DNA from: Bacillota bacterium
Lineage (GTDB): Bacteria; Bacillota; TC1
DNA: 64,000 bases
Assembly: GCA_024635925.1 (NCBI GenBank)
Contig: JAGXHY010000016.1
Coordinates: 61,215 to 125,214, forward strand
Direction of reading: 5' to 3'
Under the pieces are notes generated by a model. The model saw nothing but the letters and a program-made list of their open reading frames with translations. It did not search any database and was not told the DNA's origin. Shown here piece after piece: positions 18,355 to 26,616 of this stretch. Made by a program: the position numbers and the translations under genes. How positions within the stretch are numbered: the first letter of the stretch is position 1; each line of letters starts with the position of its first letter.

Positions 18355-18690
18355 ATGAATTTATTTTCCAAAGATAAGGAACTAATTTTTAAAATTGTAA
18401 ATGGAATATTTCTGATCTGGTTTATTGCAGCAGTAGTTATAACAGCTAATTCTGCTATTGACCTATTAATTAAGGAGGATATTCCTTCCTTCCAAGAATA
18501 TAGAGTAAAAGAATTTAAAAACTATCCAGAAAATGATAAGATATCAGATCAAGAATTAGAAAACATGTATAATCAGCAATATAGAAGTCAAAATGTTTAT
18601 GCTTTAAAAAGTACTCTAAATGGAATTGCTAATATTATAATTGTTGGTGGTACTCTATATATTCTTAATAGAGTACCTAAAAGGAAATAG
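18355..18690 (+). CDS. Small two-helix membrane protein, copy 1
   Basis: 111-aa protein with a strong SD (AAGGAGG) and no family I can name. Two predicted membrane helices: about residues 12-35 (IVNGIFLIWFIAAVVITAN) and 88-105 (LNGIANIIIVGGTLYIL). An acidic, charged loop of about 50 residues lies between them. It is clearly homologous to the next gene: both start MNLF-K-KELIFKIVNG and end with the IAN-IIVG helix, but the loop here is longer. The pair follows the metal-resistance operon. Confidence 0.7.
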   Translation: MNLFSKDKELIFKIVNGIFLIWFIAAVVITANSAIDLLIKEDIPSFQEYRVKEFKNYPENDKISDQELENMYNQQYRSQNVYALKSTLNGIANIIIVGGTLYILNRVPKRK

Positions 18691-18721
18691 CGGAATAATA
18701 AGAGTATGAGGAGGTCCATAA

Positions 18722-19006
18722 ATGAACTTATTTGGAAAAGAAAAAGAATTAATTTTTAAGATAGTAAATGGGATTTTATTAATTTGGTTTATTGCAGGAA
18801 TAGTTATAACTGCTAATAGTATTATTGATTTAATCATAGCTGATCCTTATGTGAATCCATATAATAGGGGAGAAAATACATACCAAATTAAGTTTTTACT
18901 AGGGGCTATTGCAAATGTAATTATCGTAGGACTAGCGTTATTTTTTATTAATAAACCATCAAAGACAGAACTTGAAACAAAAGATGAAAACAAGGAAATT
19001 AAATAA
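18722..19006 (+). CDS. Small two-helix membrane protein, copy 2
   Basis: 94-aa tandem paralogue of the preceding gene, behind GAGGAGG. The first helix (KIVNGILLIWFIAGIVITAN) is nearly identical to copy 1; the loop is shortened and contains NPYNRGENTYQ. The second helix ANVIIVGLALFFI is followed by a charged tail rich in Lys and Glu. Same direction and 31-base gap, so it is likely co-transcribed with copy 1 and ends at the terminator at 19022. Function unknown. Confidence 0.7.
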   Translation: MNLFGKEKELIFKIVNGILLIWFIAGIVITANSIIDLIIADPYVNPYNRGENTYQIKFLLGAIANVIIVGLALFFINKPSKTELETKDENKEIK

Positions 19007-19021
19007 TAGTTAATATTTAAC

Positions 19022-19060
19022 AGAAAAAGGAGCAACATTTGTTGCTCCTTTTTCTTTCTT
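19022..19060. terminator. Intrinsic terminator between convergent genes
   Basis: 15-bp perfect stem AGAAAAAGGAGCAAC / GTTGCTCCTTTTTCT with a 4-base loop, followed by a T-rich run. It ends the tandem membrane-protein genes and, by its A-rich left arm, can also serve the minus-strand Fic gene. Confidence 0.9.
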
Positions 19061-19098
19061 TTTAAAATAATAATATAGGTATAGGCTAAAGGTTTTGT

Positions 19099-19968
19099 TT
19101 AAGCTTTATATTCATCTTCTAAACGTTCGGTTATCAACTTTATCATAGGTTCTAAGGTATTATCCCTATAGAAACTATCTATGCATACATAATAACTTAG
19201 TTTATCACTTTTCTTTATTACTATAGGTAAATACCCATTTTCCATTAAATGCATATTTAAGATTATTCTTGCTGTTCTACTATTTCCGTTTAAGAAAGGA
19301 TGTATACCTTCAAACTTAACTAAGAAATATGCTATCTTTTCAATTGGATGAGACTTACTTTTAGAAAACTCATCTAATAATTTAACGACTTTATTTCCAA
19401 TTTTAAATGGCTCAGGTGGTATATGAAATGAGCCTAAAATTTTTATTGGCACATGTCTGTAAACACCTTTATATTCAGGTTTATCTAGTAATACTAAAGA
19501 ATGAAGTCTTTTAATAACATCTTCACTGAGAACAGCGTTTCTTGCTACTAGCTCCATCATATATGAATAGGCATCTCTAGCACCAACTGACTCTAAGTGA
19601 TCCTTTAAGGATTTTTTATTAATAGTTTTACCACTTAGGACTAGGCCTGTTTCTTCTTTTGTTAAACTATTACCTATAATTGCATTCGAATTATATATAA
19701 AGTCTACTAAAAAATCTTCTCTAATCATCTTATCTTTATTCTTTTCTTTTAAGGAATCAATTTTAGCAAATAAAGACTTATAAGCTTTCGGAATTATTTT
19801 ACCTTTTAAACGTCTGTTATCAGCTGGTTTAACTGCATTGTCTGGAATTAAATAAATGCCACCAATTTTGGTGACACCTTCAACCTTGCCCTCTTGACAA
19901 AGCACACGAACTCTACGATCTGATAAGCCCCATTTTTTTGCTACTTCAGCTACTTTTATATACTCCAT
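19099..19968 (-). CDS. Fic domain protein with altered catalytic and inhibitory motifs
   Basis: 289-aa protein starting at ATG 19968 behind GGAGGTG; upstream in-frame codons lack an SD. An N-terminal helix-turn-helix of MerR/excisionase type (VAEVAKKWGLSDRRVRVLCQ) is followed by a Fic fold. The Fic loop reads HPFLNGNSRTAR at H223-R234. The usual acidic residue after HPFx is Asn227, and the usual Gly/Lys after GN is Ser230. The inhibitory helix reads SNAIIGNSLT, with Ile98 where the autoinhibitory Glu of SNAIEGN normally stands. Active relatives AMPylate proteins. This copy may be inactive, or differ in cofactor use or regulation. Alone on its strand. Confidence 0.88.
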   Translation of the reverse strand: MEYIKVAEVAKKWGLSDRRVRVLCQEGKVEGVTKIGGIYLIPDNAVKPADNRRLKGKIIPKAYKSLFAKIDSLKEKNKDKMIREDFLVDFIYNSNAIIGNSLTKEETGLVLSGKTINKKSLKDHLESVGARDAYSYMMELVARNAVLSEDVIKRLHSLVLLDKPEYKGVYRHVPIKILGSFHIPPEPFKIGNKVVKLLDEFSKSKSHPIEKIAYFLVKFEGIHPFLNGNSRTARIILNMHLMENGYLPIVIKKSDKLSYYVCIDSFYRDNTLEPMIKLITERLEDEYKA

Positions 19969-20069
19969 TGGCACACCTCCGTTTAATAATCTTATTAACT
20001 GTAATATAACATTCATAAGGAATAATATCAAGAGAATATAACAAATAAATTGGATATTATTCCTAACAA

Positions 20070-20489
20070 TTATTTTCGGTAGCGCATTCTATAATCAGCT
20101 GTAGCTGTTCTTTTATCTTTATTAGAGAGGGTAGGAAATGATAAAATATGGATAGTAACAATAATAAAAATGATAATCATCATAATCTTTACTGAAGAGA
20201 TAGTGATAAAATACATAGAAATACTTCCACTAGTCCAGAGGAAAATTAAAGAAATTAATTTAGCACGTAATTCTATACTTCGATACTTTATATAAATATA
20301 AAGAGATAGTCCAAAATATTTATTACTAATTAAATACATAAATAACTTTGGTGAAGAGTTATAGAAAAAATAGGCAGAAACTAGTACAAAGGGAGTAGTA
20401 GGTAAAATAGGAAGAAACAAACCTATTGAACCAATTACCATAAAAATTATTCCAAGTAATTTAAATATATTTTTCTTATTTATTTTCAT
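20070..20489 (-). CDS. DUF454 (YbaN-like) inner membrane protein
   Basis: 139-aa membrane protein of the YbaN/DUF454 family, whose function is unknown. The first helix LLGIIFMVIGSIGLFLPILPTTPFVL contains the family signature LPxLPTTPF. Two more helices lie near residues 75-115, and the tail is basic. It faces the thioesterase gene across a 127-base divergent region. No obvious functional link to the Fic gene downstream. Confidence 0.88.
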   Translation of the reverse strand: MKINKKNIFKLLGIIFMVIGSIGLFLPILPTTPFVLVSAYFFYNSSPKLFMYLISNKYFGLSLYIYIKYRSIELRAKLISLIFLWTSGSISMYFITISSVKIMMIIIFIIVTIHILSFPTLSNKDKRTATADYRMRYRK

Positions 20490-20567
20490 ATGATTAAATT
20501 TAATGCTGTCACATTAACCTTTCTTTATAAAAATGGAGATACTTAATTGTATTTTAAAGAACTTTTG

Positions 20568-20595
20568 TTGTCAAACTATATAAATAGCATATAAT
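20568..20595 (+). promoter_or_regulatory. Promoter for thioesterase-photolyase pair
   Basis: TTGTCA (20568-20573), 16 bases, TATAAT (20590-20595), about 20 bases before the next start codon, so the leader is very short. AGGTG (20606-20610) serves as SD. Confidence 0.6.
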
Positions 20596-20616
20596 AAACT
20601 AAGGTAGGTGAAATTA

Positions 20617-21033
20617 ATGGAAAAATATATTCATAAAACACAATACTATGAAACTGATCAAATGGGAATAATCCATCATTCAAACTATTTTAGATGGTTT
20701 GAAGAAGCCAGAGTAGATTTTTTAGAAAAGATTGGCTATGGTTATAATCTATTAGAAAAAGAAGGTATAATAAGCCCTGTGCTAAAAATAAGTTGTGAGT
20801 ACAAGGGTATGATAAGATTTAATGACAGTGTTGAAATATCCATAAAGTTACTTGAAGCGAGTTCATATAGGTTTAAAATATATTATGAAATTATTGATTG
20901 TAAAGATGGTTTAATTAGAGCAATTGGAGAAAGTAATCATTGTTATCTTAATAGAGAGGGACAGCCTATCTCGATTAAGAAGGTTAATCCAAAGTTTTAT
21001 GAAACTCTTAAAAAATATTTAGTAGGGAAGTAA
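20617..21033 (+). CDS. YbgC/FadM-type acyl-CoA thioesterase
   Basis: Hot-dog fold thioesterase of 138 aa (4HBT family) hydrolysing acyl-CoA in the cytoplasm. The signature YYETDQMGIIHHSNYFRWFEEAR holds the catalytic Asp and the HxxY helix start. The ATG at 20617 is chosen because AGGTG is 6 bases upstream; an in-frame GTG at 20608 overlaps that SD. The photolyase start lies 1 base after the stop, so the two are co-transcribed. Acyl substrate not predictable. Confidence 0.88.
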   Translation: MEKYIHKTQYYETDQMGIIHHSNYFRWFEEARVDFLEKIGYGYNLLEKEGIISPVLKISCEYKGMIRFNDSVEISIKLLEASSYRFKIYYEIIDCKDGLIRAIGESNHCYLNREGQPISIKKVNPKFYETLKKYLVGK

Positions 21034-21034
21034 T

Positions 21035-22363
21035 ATGATGTTTAGTGAAAGAATTGGTTTTCTTAATGATTTAGAAGTGTTAGATAACTGTTATATTATC
21101 TACTGGATGGTCAATTCCCAAAGATGTGAATATAACCATGGGTTAGAGTATGCAATCTCAATGAGCAACAAATATGATAAGCCCCTATTGGTTTTTTTTG
21201 GTGCTAAGTTAGACTATCAATATAAAAGGCAAAGAGATTTTATGTTAGAGGGATTAAGAGATGTTGAAGAGGGTTTGAAAGAGAGAGGGATAGGTTTTAT
21301 TATTGGTGATTGTAAGGGAGAAGTTGGCATAGAAAAGATTTCATCCTATGCTTGTATGATTGTAACTGATAAAACATATATAAAAGAAGAGATTAGGGGA
21401 AGAAATATTGTAGCAGAAAAATTAGAATGTCTTTTTATTGAGGTAGAAAGTAATTTAATTGTCCCAGTAGAAAACACGTCAATAAAGGAAGAATATTCAG
21501 CTGCAACAATAAGAAAGAAAATATGGAGAGAGATTAGTTTACTAAATTATGATTTTATTAAAGAGATAGTTAGTGTCCCATCTATAGGTATAATTAAGTA
21601 TGGAGAGATAGATATACCAGAAATAGATTTAGCCTTTGATAATATTGGAATAAAAGAAGTAGATTTAGTAGGTGGGTCTAAAGTAGCTAGAGAGAGGTTA
21701 GATGATTTTATCAATGATAAGTTGAAAAACTATCATATGAGAAATTTGCCTAGTGAAGATTGGACCTCAGGTTTAAGTCCCTATTTACACTTTGGTCATA
21801 TTAGCCCTATTGAAATTTATAAAATTATTTCTAACAGTATAAGTTTAGGAGGCCTAGACATTTCAGGTTTTTTAGAAGAACTGATTGTTAGAAGAGAATT
21901 GGCTTTTAATTTTGTTTACTATAATAAGGATTATGATAATTATTCTGGTTTACCTAATTGGGCTATAAATACTTTGGATAAACATAAGGAAGACATTAGA
22001 GAATATATTTATACTTTGAATGAACTAGAAGAGGGTAAAACTCATGATATGTTTTGGAATAGTGCCCAAAATGAATTAGTTAGAAGTGGTATTATGCATA
22101 ACTATATGAGGATGTACTGGGGCAAGAAGATTATTGAGTGGTCTTTAAGTCCACAGGAGGCTTTTTCAAGAGCCCTCTATTTAAATAATAAGTATGGGCT
22201 AGATGGCTTTGATCCTAATTCATATACTGGAATAGCGTGGTGCTTTGGGAAGCATGATAGACCATGGCGTGAACGAGAAATATTTGGGATGGTTAGGTAT
22301 ATGAATGATAAAGGTTTAATAAAAAAGTTTAATATGACAGGGTATTTAGAAAAATGGAAATAA
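21035..22363 (+). CDS. Class II cyclobutane pyrimidine dimer photolyase
   Basis: Light-driven repair enzyme that uses FADH- to split UV-induced dimers. The 442-aa protein belongs to class II by its C-terminal half: FLEELIVRRELAFNFVYYN, HDMFWNSAQNELVRSG, YMRMYWGKKIIEW and TGIAWCFGKHDRPWRE. The N-terminal alpha/beta domain carries IYWMVNSQRCEYN. Two ATG codons (21035 and 21038) are equivalent choices. A photolyase in an apparent anaerobe implies at least occasional light exposure. Partner of the preceding thioesterase gene by position only. Confidence 0.92.
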   Translation: MMFSERIGFLNDLEVLDNCYIIYWMVNSQRCEYNHGLEYAISMSNKYDKPLLVFFGAKLDYQYKRQRDFMLEGLRDVEEGLKERGIGFIIGDCKGEVGIEKISSYACMIVTDKTYIKEEIRGRNIVAEKLECLFIEVESNLIVPVENTSIKEEYSAATIRKKIWREISLLNYDFIKEIVSVPSIGIIKYGEIDIPEIDLAFDNIGIKEVDLVGGSKVARERLDDFINDKLKNYHMRNLPSEDWTSGLSPYLHFGHISPIEIYKIISNSISLGGLDISGFLEELIVRRELAFNFVYYNKDYDNYSGLPNWAINTLDKHKEDIREYIYTLNELEEGKTHDMFWNSAQNELVRSGIMHNYMRMYWGKKIIEWSLSPQEAFSRALYLNNKYGLDGFDPNSYTGIAWCFGKHDRPWREREIFGMVRYMNDKGLIKKFNMTGYLEKWK

Positions 22364-22364
22364 A

Positions 22365-22398
22365 GGTATCCTCCGATACCATATATTTCATAGTTTTT
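22365..22398 (+). terminator. Weak hairpin after photolyase gene
   Basis: GGTATC-CTCC-GATACC (22365-22380) 1 base after the photolyase stop, with a T-run (TTTTTT) only about 13 bases later. Possible weak terminator or mRNA end. Confidence 0.4.
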
Positions 22399-22407
22399 TG
22401 CTATAAT
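22399..22407 (+). promoter_or_regulatory. Extended -10 promoter
   Basis: TGCTATAAT: an extended -10 (TG-N-TATAAT) about 30 bases upstream of the Zn-ribbon gene. No good -35 is present, as is usual with this type. Confidence 0.5.
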
Positions 22408-22435
22408 ATAGATAGTTAAAGAAGGAGGTGTCCTT

Positions 22436-22675
22436 ATGTCAGAAGGTTGTGAAGGAAGCTTAGGCCAAGGTCAAGAAGTTGTAGATTTAGTTAGAAGTAA
22501 AGGGTATGCAAATACTCTTATGGATAAGCCAATGGAAGTATCATGTGAATGTGGAGAGACTTTTAAAATGGAAACATATGAAGGAAAATGTCCTAAATGT
22601 GGTATGGTTTATGGAGTTACCCCATGTCATGCAGATTCTATTGAAAATATTAGAGCTGCAGGTAAAGATTATTAG
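22436..22675 (+). CDS. Small zinc-ribbon protein
   Basis: 79-aa cytoplasmic protein, unknown function. An N-terminal helix-forming part (residues 1-33) is followed by a zinc ribbon in two knuckles, CECG (about 38-41) and CPKCG (51-55), then TPCHADS with an extra Cys-His. SD GGAGGTG with 6-base spacing supports translation. It has its own extended -10 promoter and a strong terminator, so it is monocistronic. I recognise similar short ribbon proteins in Clostridia but no assigned role. Confidence 0.72.
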   Translation: MSEGCEGSLGQGQEVVDLVRSKGYANTLMDKPMEVSCECGETFKMETYEGKCPKCGMVYGVTPCHADSIENIRAAGKDY

Positions 22676-22698
22676 ACTATCTATTATTTAAAAGAATG

Positions 22699-22735
22699 AA
22701 GAAGACCATAGTAATTACTATGGTCTTCTTTTTTA
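22699..22735 (+). terminator. Strong intrinsic terminator
   Basis: Perfect 32-base palindrome AAGAAGACCATAGTAA / TTACTATGGTCTTCTT followed by TTTT. Ends the Zn-ribbon gene. Confidence 0.92.
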
Positions 22736-22759
22736 TTATAAAATTTTACTATTTTTCTA

Positions 22760-22810
22760 TTGACCTTGTACTTATATTACTGTAGTATTGTATTAGTTTA
22801 ATAATACAAT
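22760..22810 (+). promoter_or_regulatory. Promoter and GntR-type operator
   Basis: TTGACC (22760-22765), 17 bases, TAGTAT (22783-22788). A perfect inverted repeat ATTGTATTA (22787-22795), 6 bases, TAATACAAT (22802-22810) starts on the -10 and covers the transcription start. The first gene encodes a YtrA-type GntR regulator, so autorepression at this dyad is likely. Confidence 0.78.
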
Positions 22811-22831
22811 GAAGGTGAGGGAGGGGTAATA

Positions 22832-23212
22832 ATGTCTTGGGAATTAAAAGACGACAGACCTGTATATACCCAATTAGTTGAAATAATTGGTCAAATGATA
22901 ATAAAAAATATATTTTCACCTGACAGCAAGTTACCTTCAGTAAGAGAATTAGCTGCTATGGCAGAGGTAAATCCTAATACTATGCAAAAGGCTTTGGTGG
23001 AACTAGAAGAGGAAGGCTTAATAAGCTCTGTTAGAACAACTGGTAAATTTGTAACAAATAAGGTTGAGCTAATTAAAGATTACAAGAAGAAACTTGGAGT
23101 TAAAGAATTAGGAAGATTTATACAGAAAATGAAGGCTCTAGATTATAATCTTGAGGAAATTAAAGATTTAGTTGATAGGGAGGTTAAAAGTGGGAATAGT
23201 TTTAGAAATTAA
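22832..23212 (+). CDS. GntR family (YtrA-type) transcriptional regulator
   Basis: 126-aa repressor with an N-terminal winged helix: YTQLVEIIGQMIIKNIF, then LPSVRELAAMAEVNPNTMQKALVELEEEG as helix-turn-helix. The short C-terminal dimer helix is that of the YtrA subclass, which lacks a ligand-binding domain. These usually control a neighbouring ABC exporter, as here. Preceded by a promoter with a 24-base dyad. Its 3' end overlaps the ATPase gene by 23 bases. Inducer unknown; in relatives it is cell-wall antibiotic stress. Confidence 0.9.
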   Translation: MSWELKDDRPVYTQLVEIIGQMIIKNIFSPDSKLPSVRELAAMAEVNPNTMQKALVELEEEGLISSVRTTGKFVTNKVELIKDYKKKLGVKELGRFIQKMKALDYNLEEIKDLVDREVKSGNSFRN

Positions 23213-23888
23213 GGATTTAAAAAAATCATATGGTAAAAAATCAGCATTAGACATTGATAAACTAGAGTTTAATGGTGGAAAAATAGTAGGATTACTTGGA
23301 CCAAATGGAAGTGGGAAGACTACTTTCATTAAATTAGTTAGTGGACTATTAACTCCTACATCAGGAGATATTATAGTTGATGGAATTTCAATTGGTGTAG
23401 AAACTAAAAAAATAGTTTCATACTTGCCCGATACTAATTATTTGTTCGATTGGATGAAAACAAAAGATGTGATAGCCTTATTTAAGGATTTTTATACAGA
23501 TTTTGATGAACAAGTAGCAATATCAATGTTAAATAAACTTGGTATTGATTTAAAACAGTCTTTAAAATCAATGTCTAAGGGAACAAAAGAAAAGGTCCAG
23601 TTAATATTAGTAATGAGTAGAAAAGCAAAACTTTATTTACTTGATGAACCAATTGGAGGAGTAGATCCTGCTGCTAGGGATTATATATTAAAAACTATAA
23701 TCAGCAACTATAATGAGGACGCAGTAGTAATAATAGCTACTCATTTAATTGGTGATGTTGAAAAGGTTCTTGATGAGTTTATATTTATTGATGAGGGTAA
23801 AGTCGTTATGGCAGCAAGTGTAGATGAAATAAGGGAAGAAAAAGGTAAATCTATAGACAATTTATTTAGGGAGGTATTCAAATGTTAG
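23190..23888 (+). CDS. ABC transporter ATPase
   Basis: 232-aa ATP-binding subunit of an exporter-type ABC system. The start is GTG 23190, because GGGAGG lies 6 bases upstream within the gntR end; ATG 23172 has no SD. Walker A GPNGSGKTTFIK, signature region MSKGTKEKVQLILVMS (degenerate, as common in YtrB/BcrA-type ATPases), Walker B LYLLDEPIGGVDP and H-loop ATHLIGDV are visible. Works with the next permease. Confidence 0.9.
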   Translation: MGIVLEIKDLKKSYGKKSALDIDKLEFNGGKIVGLLGPNGSGKTTFIKLVSGLLTPTSGDIIVDGISIGVETKKIVSYLPDTNYLFDWMKTKDVIALFKDFYTDFDEQVAISMLNKLGIDLKQSLKSMSKGTKEKVQLILVMSRKAKLYLLDEPIGGVDPAARDYILKTIISNYNEDAVVIIATHLIGDVEKVLDEFIFIDEGKVVMAASVDEIREEKGKSIDNLFREVFKC

Positions 23889-24670
23889 GGAAATTAATTA
23901 AATATGAATTTAAAAGCACTATGAGAATATTTCTTCCTATCTATGGGGTGATTATTGGTTTTACAGCAATAAGATTGATATTAGACTTATTAAATATACA
24001 ATTATTCTTCTCTGATGGAATTTTGATAACAACCTATGTATTGATGATTATAGGAATTTTGGCCTTAACTTTTATTGTAGGTATACAAAGATTTTATAAG
24101 AATATTCTTGGGACTGAAGGGTATTTGATGAACACCTTACCTGTGAAATCCTGGGAACTAGTTATTTCGAAACTAATTACCTCAGTAGTTTGGCTTTTTG
24201 GAAGTGTAATTATTTGCTTAACTGCAATTATATTACAACTTGGATTAAGAGGTATGTTAAAAGGTGCATGGAGTGGTATTAATACAATATGGAATAGTTT
24301 TATGTTCCAATATGGTTTAAATAGTGGATTTGTTATTACCAACTTAGTATTAATGATAATAGTCTATGCATGTTATGCTTTCTTGATGATTTATTGTGCT
24401 ATGGCTATTGGTCATTTATTTAATAGTAATAGGATAGTGGCTTCCTTTGTTGCCTATATTTGCCTTTATTTCACAGTACAGTTTATATCAGTATTTGTCT
24501 TGTTTATTTATGCTTTGATATTTGGCGGAGGATTGAACTTTTTAAGTGAAGTTAGTGATATTTTTGTTTTAAATGTTATTAATATACAATTGATAGAGAT
24601 GGGGATAATAGCAATTGGTTATTACTTAGCAACAAATTATATAGTGAAAAAGAGGTTGAATTTAGAATGA
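23882..24670 (+). CDS. ABC transporter permease
   Basis: 262-aa membrane protein with six predicted helices: about residues 17-36, 50-68, 95-118, 150-180, 190-215 and 235-255. It is the membrane partner of the preceding ATPase, whose stop it overlaps. No sequence motif tells the substrate. The architecture is that of ABC-2-type permeases found in GntR-YtrA-controlled operons. The next gene overlaps its stop by 4 bases. Confidence 0.82.
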   Translation: MLGKLIKYEFKSTMRIFLPIYGVIIGFTAIRLILDLLNIQLFFSDGILITTYVLMIIGILALTFIVGIQRFYKNILGTEGYLMNTLPVKSWELVISKLITSVVWLFGSVIICLTAIILQLGLRGMLKGAWSGINTIWNSFMFQYGLNSGFVITNLVLMIIVYACYAFLMIYCAMAIGHLFNSNRIVASFVAYICLYFTVQFISVFVLFIYALIFGGGLNFLSEVSDIFVLNVINIQLIEMGIIAIGYYLATNYIVKKRLNLE

Positions 24671-26613
24671 TATTAGATATAAAAAATGTGATAAAAGACT
24701 ATAAGTTAAGTAGAAATAATAAGTTTAGAGCCTTAAAGGGTATAAACTTAAATTTTGAATCAGGACAGTTGGTGTCTATAATTGGTGAATCAGGTAGTGG
24801 GAAATCTACCTTAATGAATGTAATAGGCGGTCTTGATAATGATTATCAAGGAGATATTCTAATTGATAATAAATCAGTACATACTCAATCTGAAAAAGAA
24901 TTAGATAGGTATAGAAAGAATAAGATTGGCTTTGTTTTTCAAAGCTTTAATCTAATACCTCACTTAAAAGTATTAGATAATATAACTGTAGCTCTGACTT
25001 TATCTAATGTTAAAAAAGCAGAACGAATTAAAAGGGCAAAAAAAATATTAAAAGATGTAGGTTTAGAGAACCATATGTATAAGAAACCTAATCAATTATC
25101 AGGTGGGGAGAAACAACGTGTTGCAATTGCTAGGGCTTTAATTAATAATCCTGATATTATCCTTGCTGATGAACCTACAGGATCTTTAGATTCTGAAACA
25201 AGTGAACAAATTTTAGGATTGATTAAAATAATTGCTAATAAAGGTAAACTTGTAATAATGGTAACTCACTCAGAAAAAGTTGCTGAATATTCAGATAGAG
25301 TAATTACTATAGCTGATGGTCTTATAATAAAAGATGAGAAAAAAGCAGAAGACAAAAAAATGATTATTGGGGAAGAAAAGATAAATATTGGTAAACAAAA
25401 TTTATCCTTTAAAGATGCAGTAGGAATGGCCTTAAAGAATATGAAGGAAAAGTTAGGTAGAAATCTTTTAGTTTCTATAGGAGCTTCGATAGGTATTACA
25501 AGTGTTATTATAATGTTATCAATTGGTAATGGTGTAGGAAAGTACATGAATAATACTATGAATGAATATGTTAATCCCAATGTAGTAGAAGTACAACAGT
25601 TAAGTGAGGAAAGTGATCAACCTGATTCACCTGGTGAACTAATGACAACTGAGTCAAAGCCTTTTGAGCAAGCTAATATAGATGAATTAGCTAAGATAGA
25701 GAATGTTGATAAAGTTGAGTTGGCATATAGTAAGCTAAATTTCAGAGGGAATATTGCCAAAATAGGTGATAAGGAAAGTAGTTTTCAAATCTTAAACACA
25801 GTATCTAGTAATATTACCAAAGAAAATATAACATCTGGAGTAAAGCCTGAATCTGGTGAAGTAATGATAAGTGCAAACTTAGCTTCAGAACTTGATGATA
25901 ATATTATTGGTAAAACTATAGATGTTGAATTCTTGATAGGTGAGACTAAATTTATTGAAAGCTTTAAGGTTAGTGGAATCTTTGGAGATATTGCACAAAG
26001 TGGTATGAATGATTTTTCAACCGTTTTTATAAATTATGAAAATCTGAAATCTTTGGCTGAAGATCAGGATGTTGTAATTAAACCAAATACAGTATATTTG
26101 GTTACTGATGATCAAGATAACGTTAATAATATAAAAGAAAAAGTTTTAGCTTTAGGTTATACAGGTTCAATGGAAGAAAGATTACTTGGTATGTTTACAG
26201 AAATGCTTGATGTGGTAACTTACATTCTAGCAGCTATAGCAGCAATATCTTTGGTAGTATCTGCTATTATGATTTTAGTAGTAATGTATATATCCGTTGT
26301 GGAAAGAACAAGGGAAATTGGCGTATTGAAAGCTATTGGAGCTAGGCGCAAAGACATAAAAAGAATATTTGTTGCTGAATCCTTTTTGATTGGTTTGAGT
26401 AGTGGTCTTTTTGGATTATTAGTAGCTGTATTGTTAATGTTTATGATAAATGTAATAACTAGTAATTTATTTAGTGTTGATCTAGTTATTATTAGTAGAA
26501 ACTATGTTTTATTTGGTATTTTAGTAAGTGTAGGTATAAGTATTCTAGCAGGACTTGCCCCAGCTAGTAAGGCTGCAAAACTTGATCCTGTAGAATCTTT
26601 AAGAAGAGAGTAA
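24667..26613 (+). CDS. MacB-like ABC ATPase-permease fusion
   Basis: 648-aa protein joining an ATPase and a permease in one chain. The ATPase (residues 1-225) has Walker A GESGSGKSTLMNVIGG, signature LSGGEKQRVAIARAL and Walker B IILADEPTGSLDSETS. The permease half has one membrane helix near residue 270, a periplasmic-core-type domain of about 230 residues outside the membrane, and three C-terminal FtsX-type helices with VVERTREIGVLKAIGA. This is MacB architecture. No MacA-like adaptor is nearby, which fits a Gram-positive envelope. Likely a mechanotransmitter or exporter for peptides or antibiotics (inferred). Confidence 0.88.
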   Translation: MILDIKNVIKDYKLSRNNKFRALKGINLNFESGQLVSIIGESGSGKSTLMNVIGGLDNDYQGDILIDNKSVHTQSEKELDRYRKNKIGFVFQSFNLIPHLKVLDNITVALTLSNVKKAERIKRAKKILKDVGLENHMYKKPNQLSGGEKQRVAIARALINNPDIILADEPTGSLDSETSEQILGLIKIIANKGKLVIMVTHSEKVAEYSDRVITIADGLIIKDEKKAEDKKMIIGEEKINIGKQNLSFKDAVGMALKNMKEKLGRNLLVSIGASIGITSVIIMLSIGNGVGKYMNNTMNEYVNPNVVEVQQLSEESDQPDSPGELMTTESKPFEQANIDELAKIENVDKVELAYSKLNFRGNIAKIGDKESSFQILNTVSSNITKENITSGVKPESGEVMISANLASELDDNIIGKTIDVEFLIGETKFIESFKVSGIFGDIAQSGMNDFSTVFINYENLKSLAEDQDVVIKPNTVYLVTDDQDNVNNIKEKVLALGYTGSMEERLLGMFTEMLDVVTYILAAIAAISLVVSAIMILVVMYISVVERTREIGVLKAIGARRKDIKRIFVAESFLIGLSSGLFGLLVAVLLMFMINVITSNLFSVDLVIISRNYVLFGILVSVGISILAGLAPASKAAKLDPVESLRRE

Positions 26614-26616
26614 TAG

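Noticed and set aside
22506..22691. Second frame inside the Zn-ribbon gene
   Set aside because: Out-of-frame shadow; the main frame has the SD and the Cys pairs.
23190..23888. Degenerate ABC signature (SKGTKEK) as an inactive ATPase
   Set aside because: This form is common in YtrB/BcrA-type ATPases that are active.
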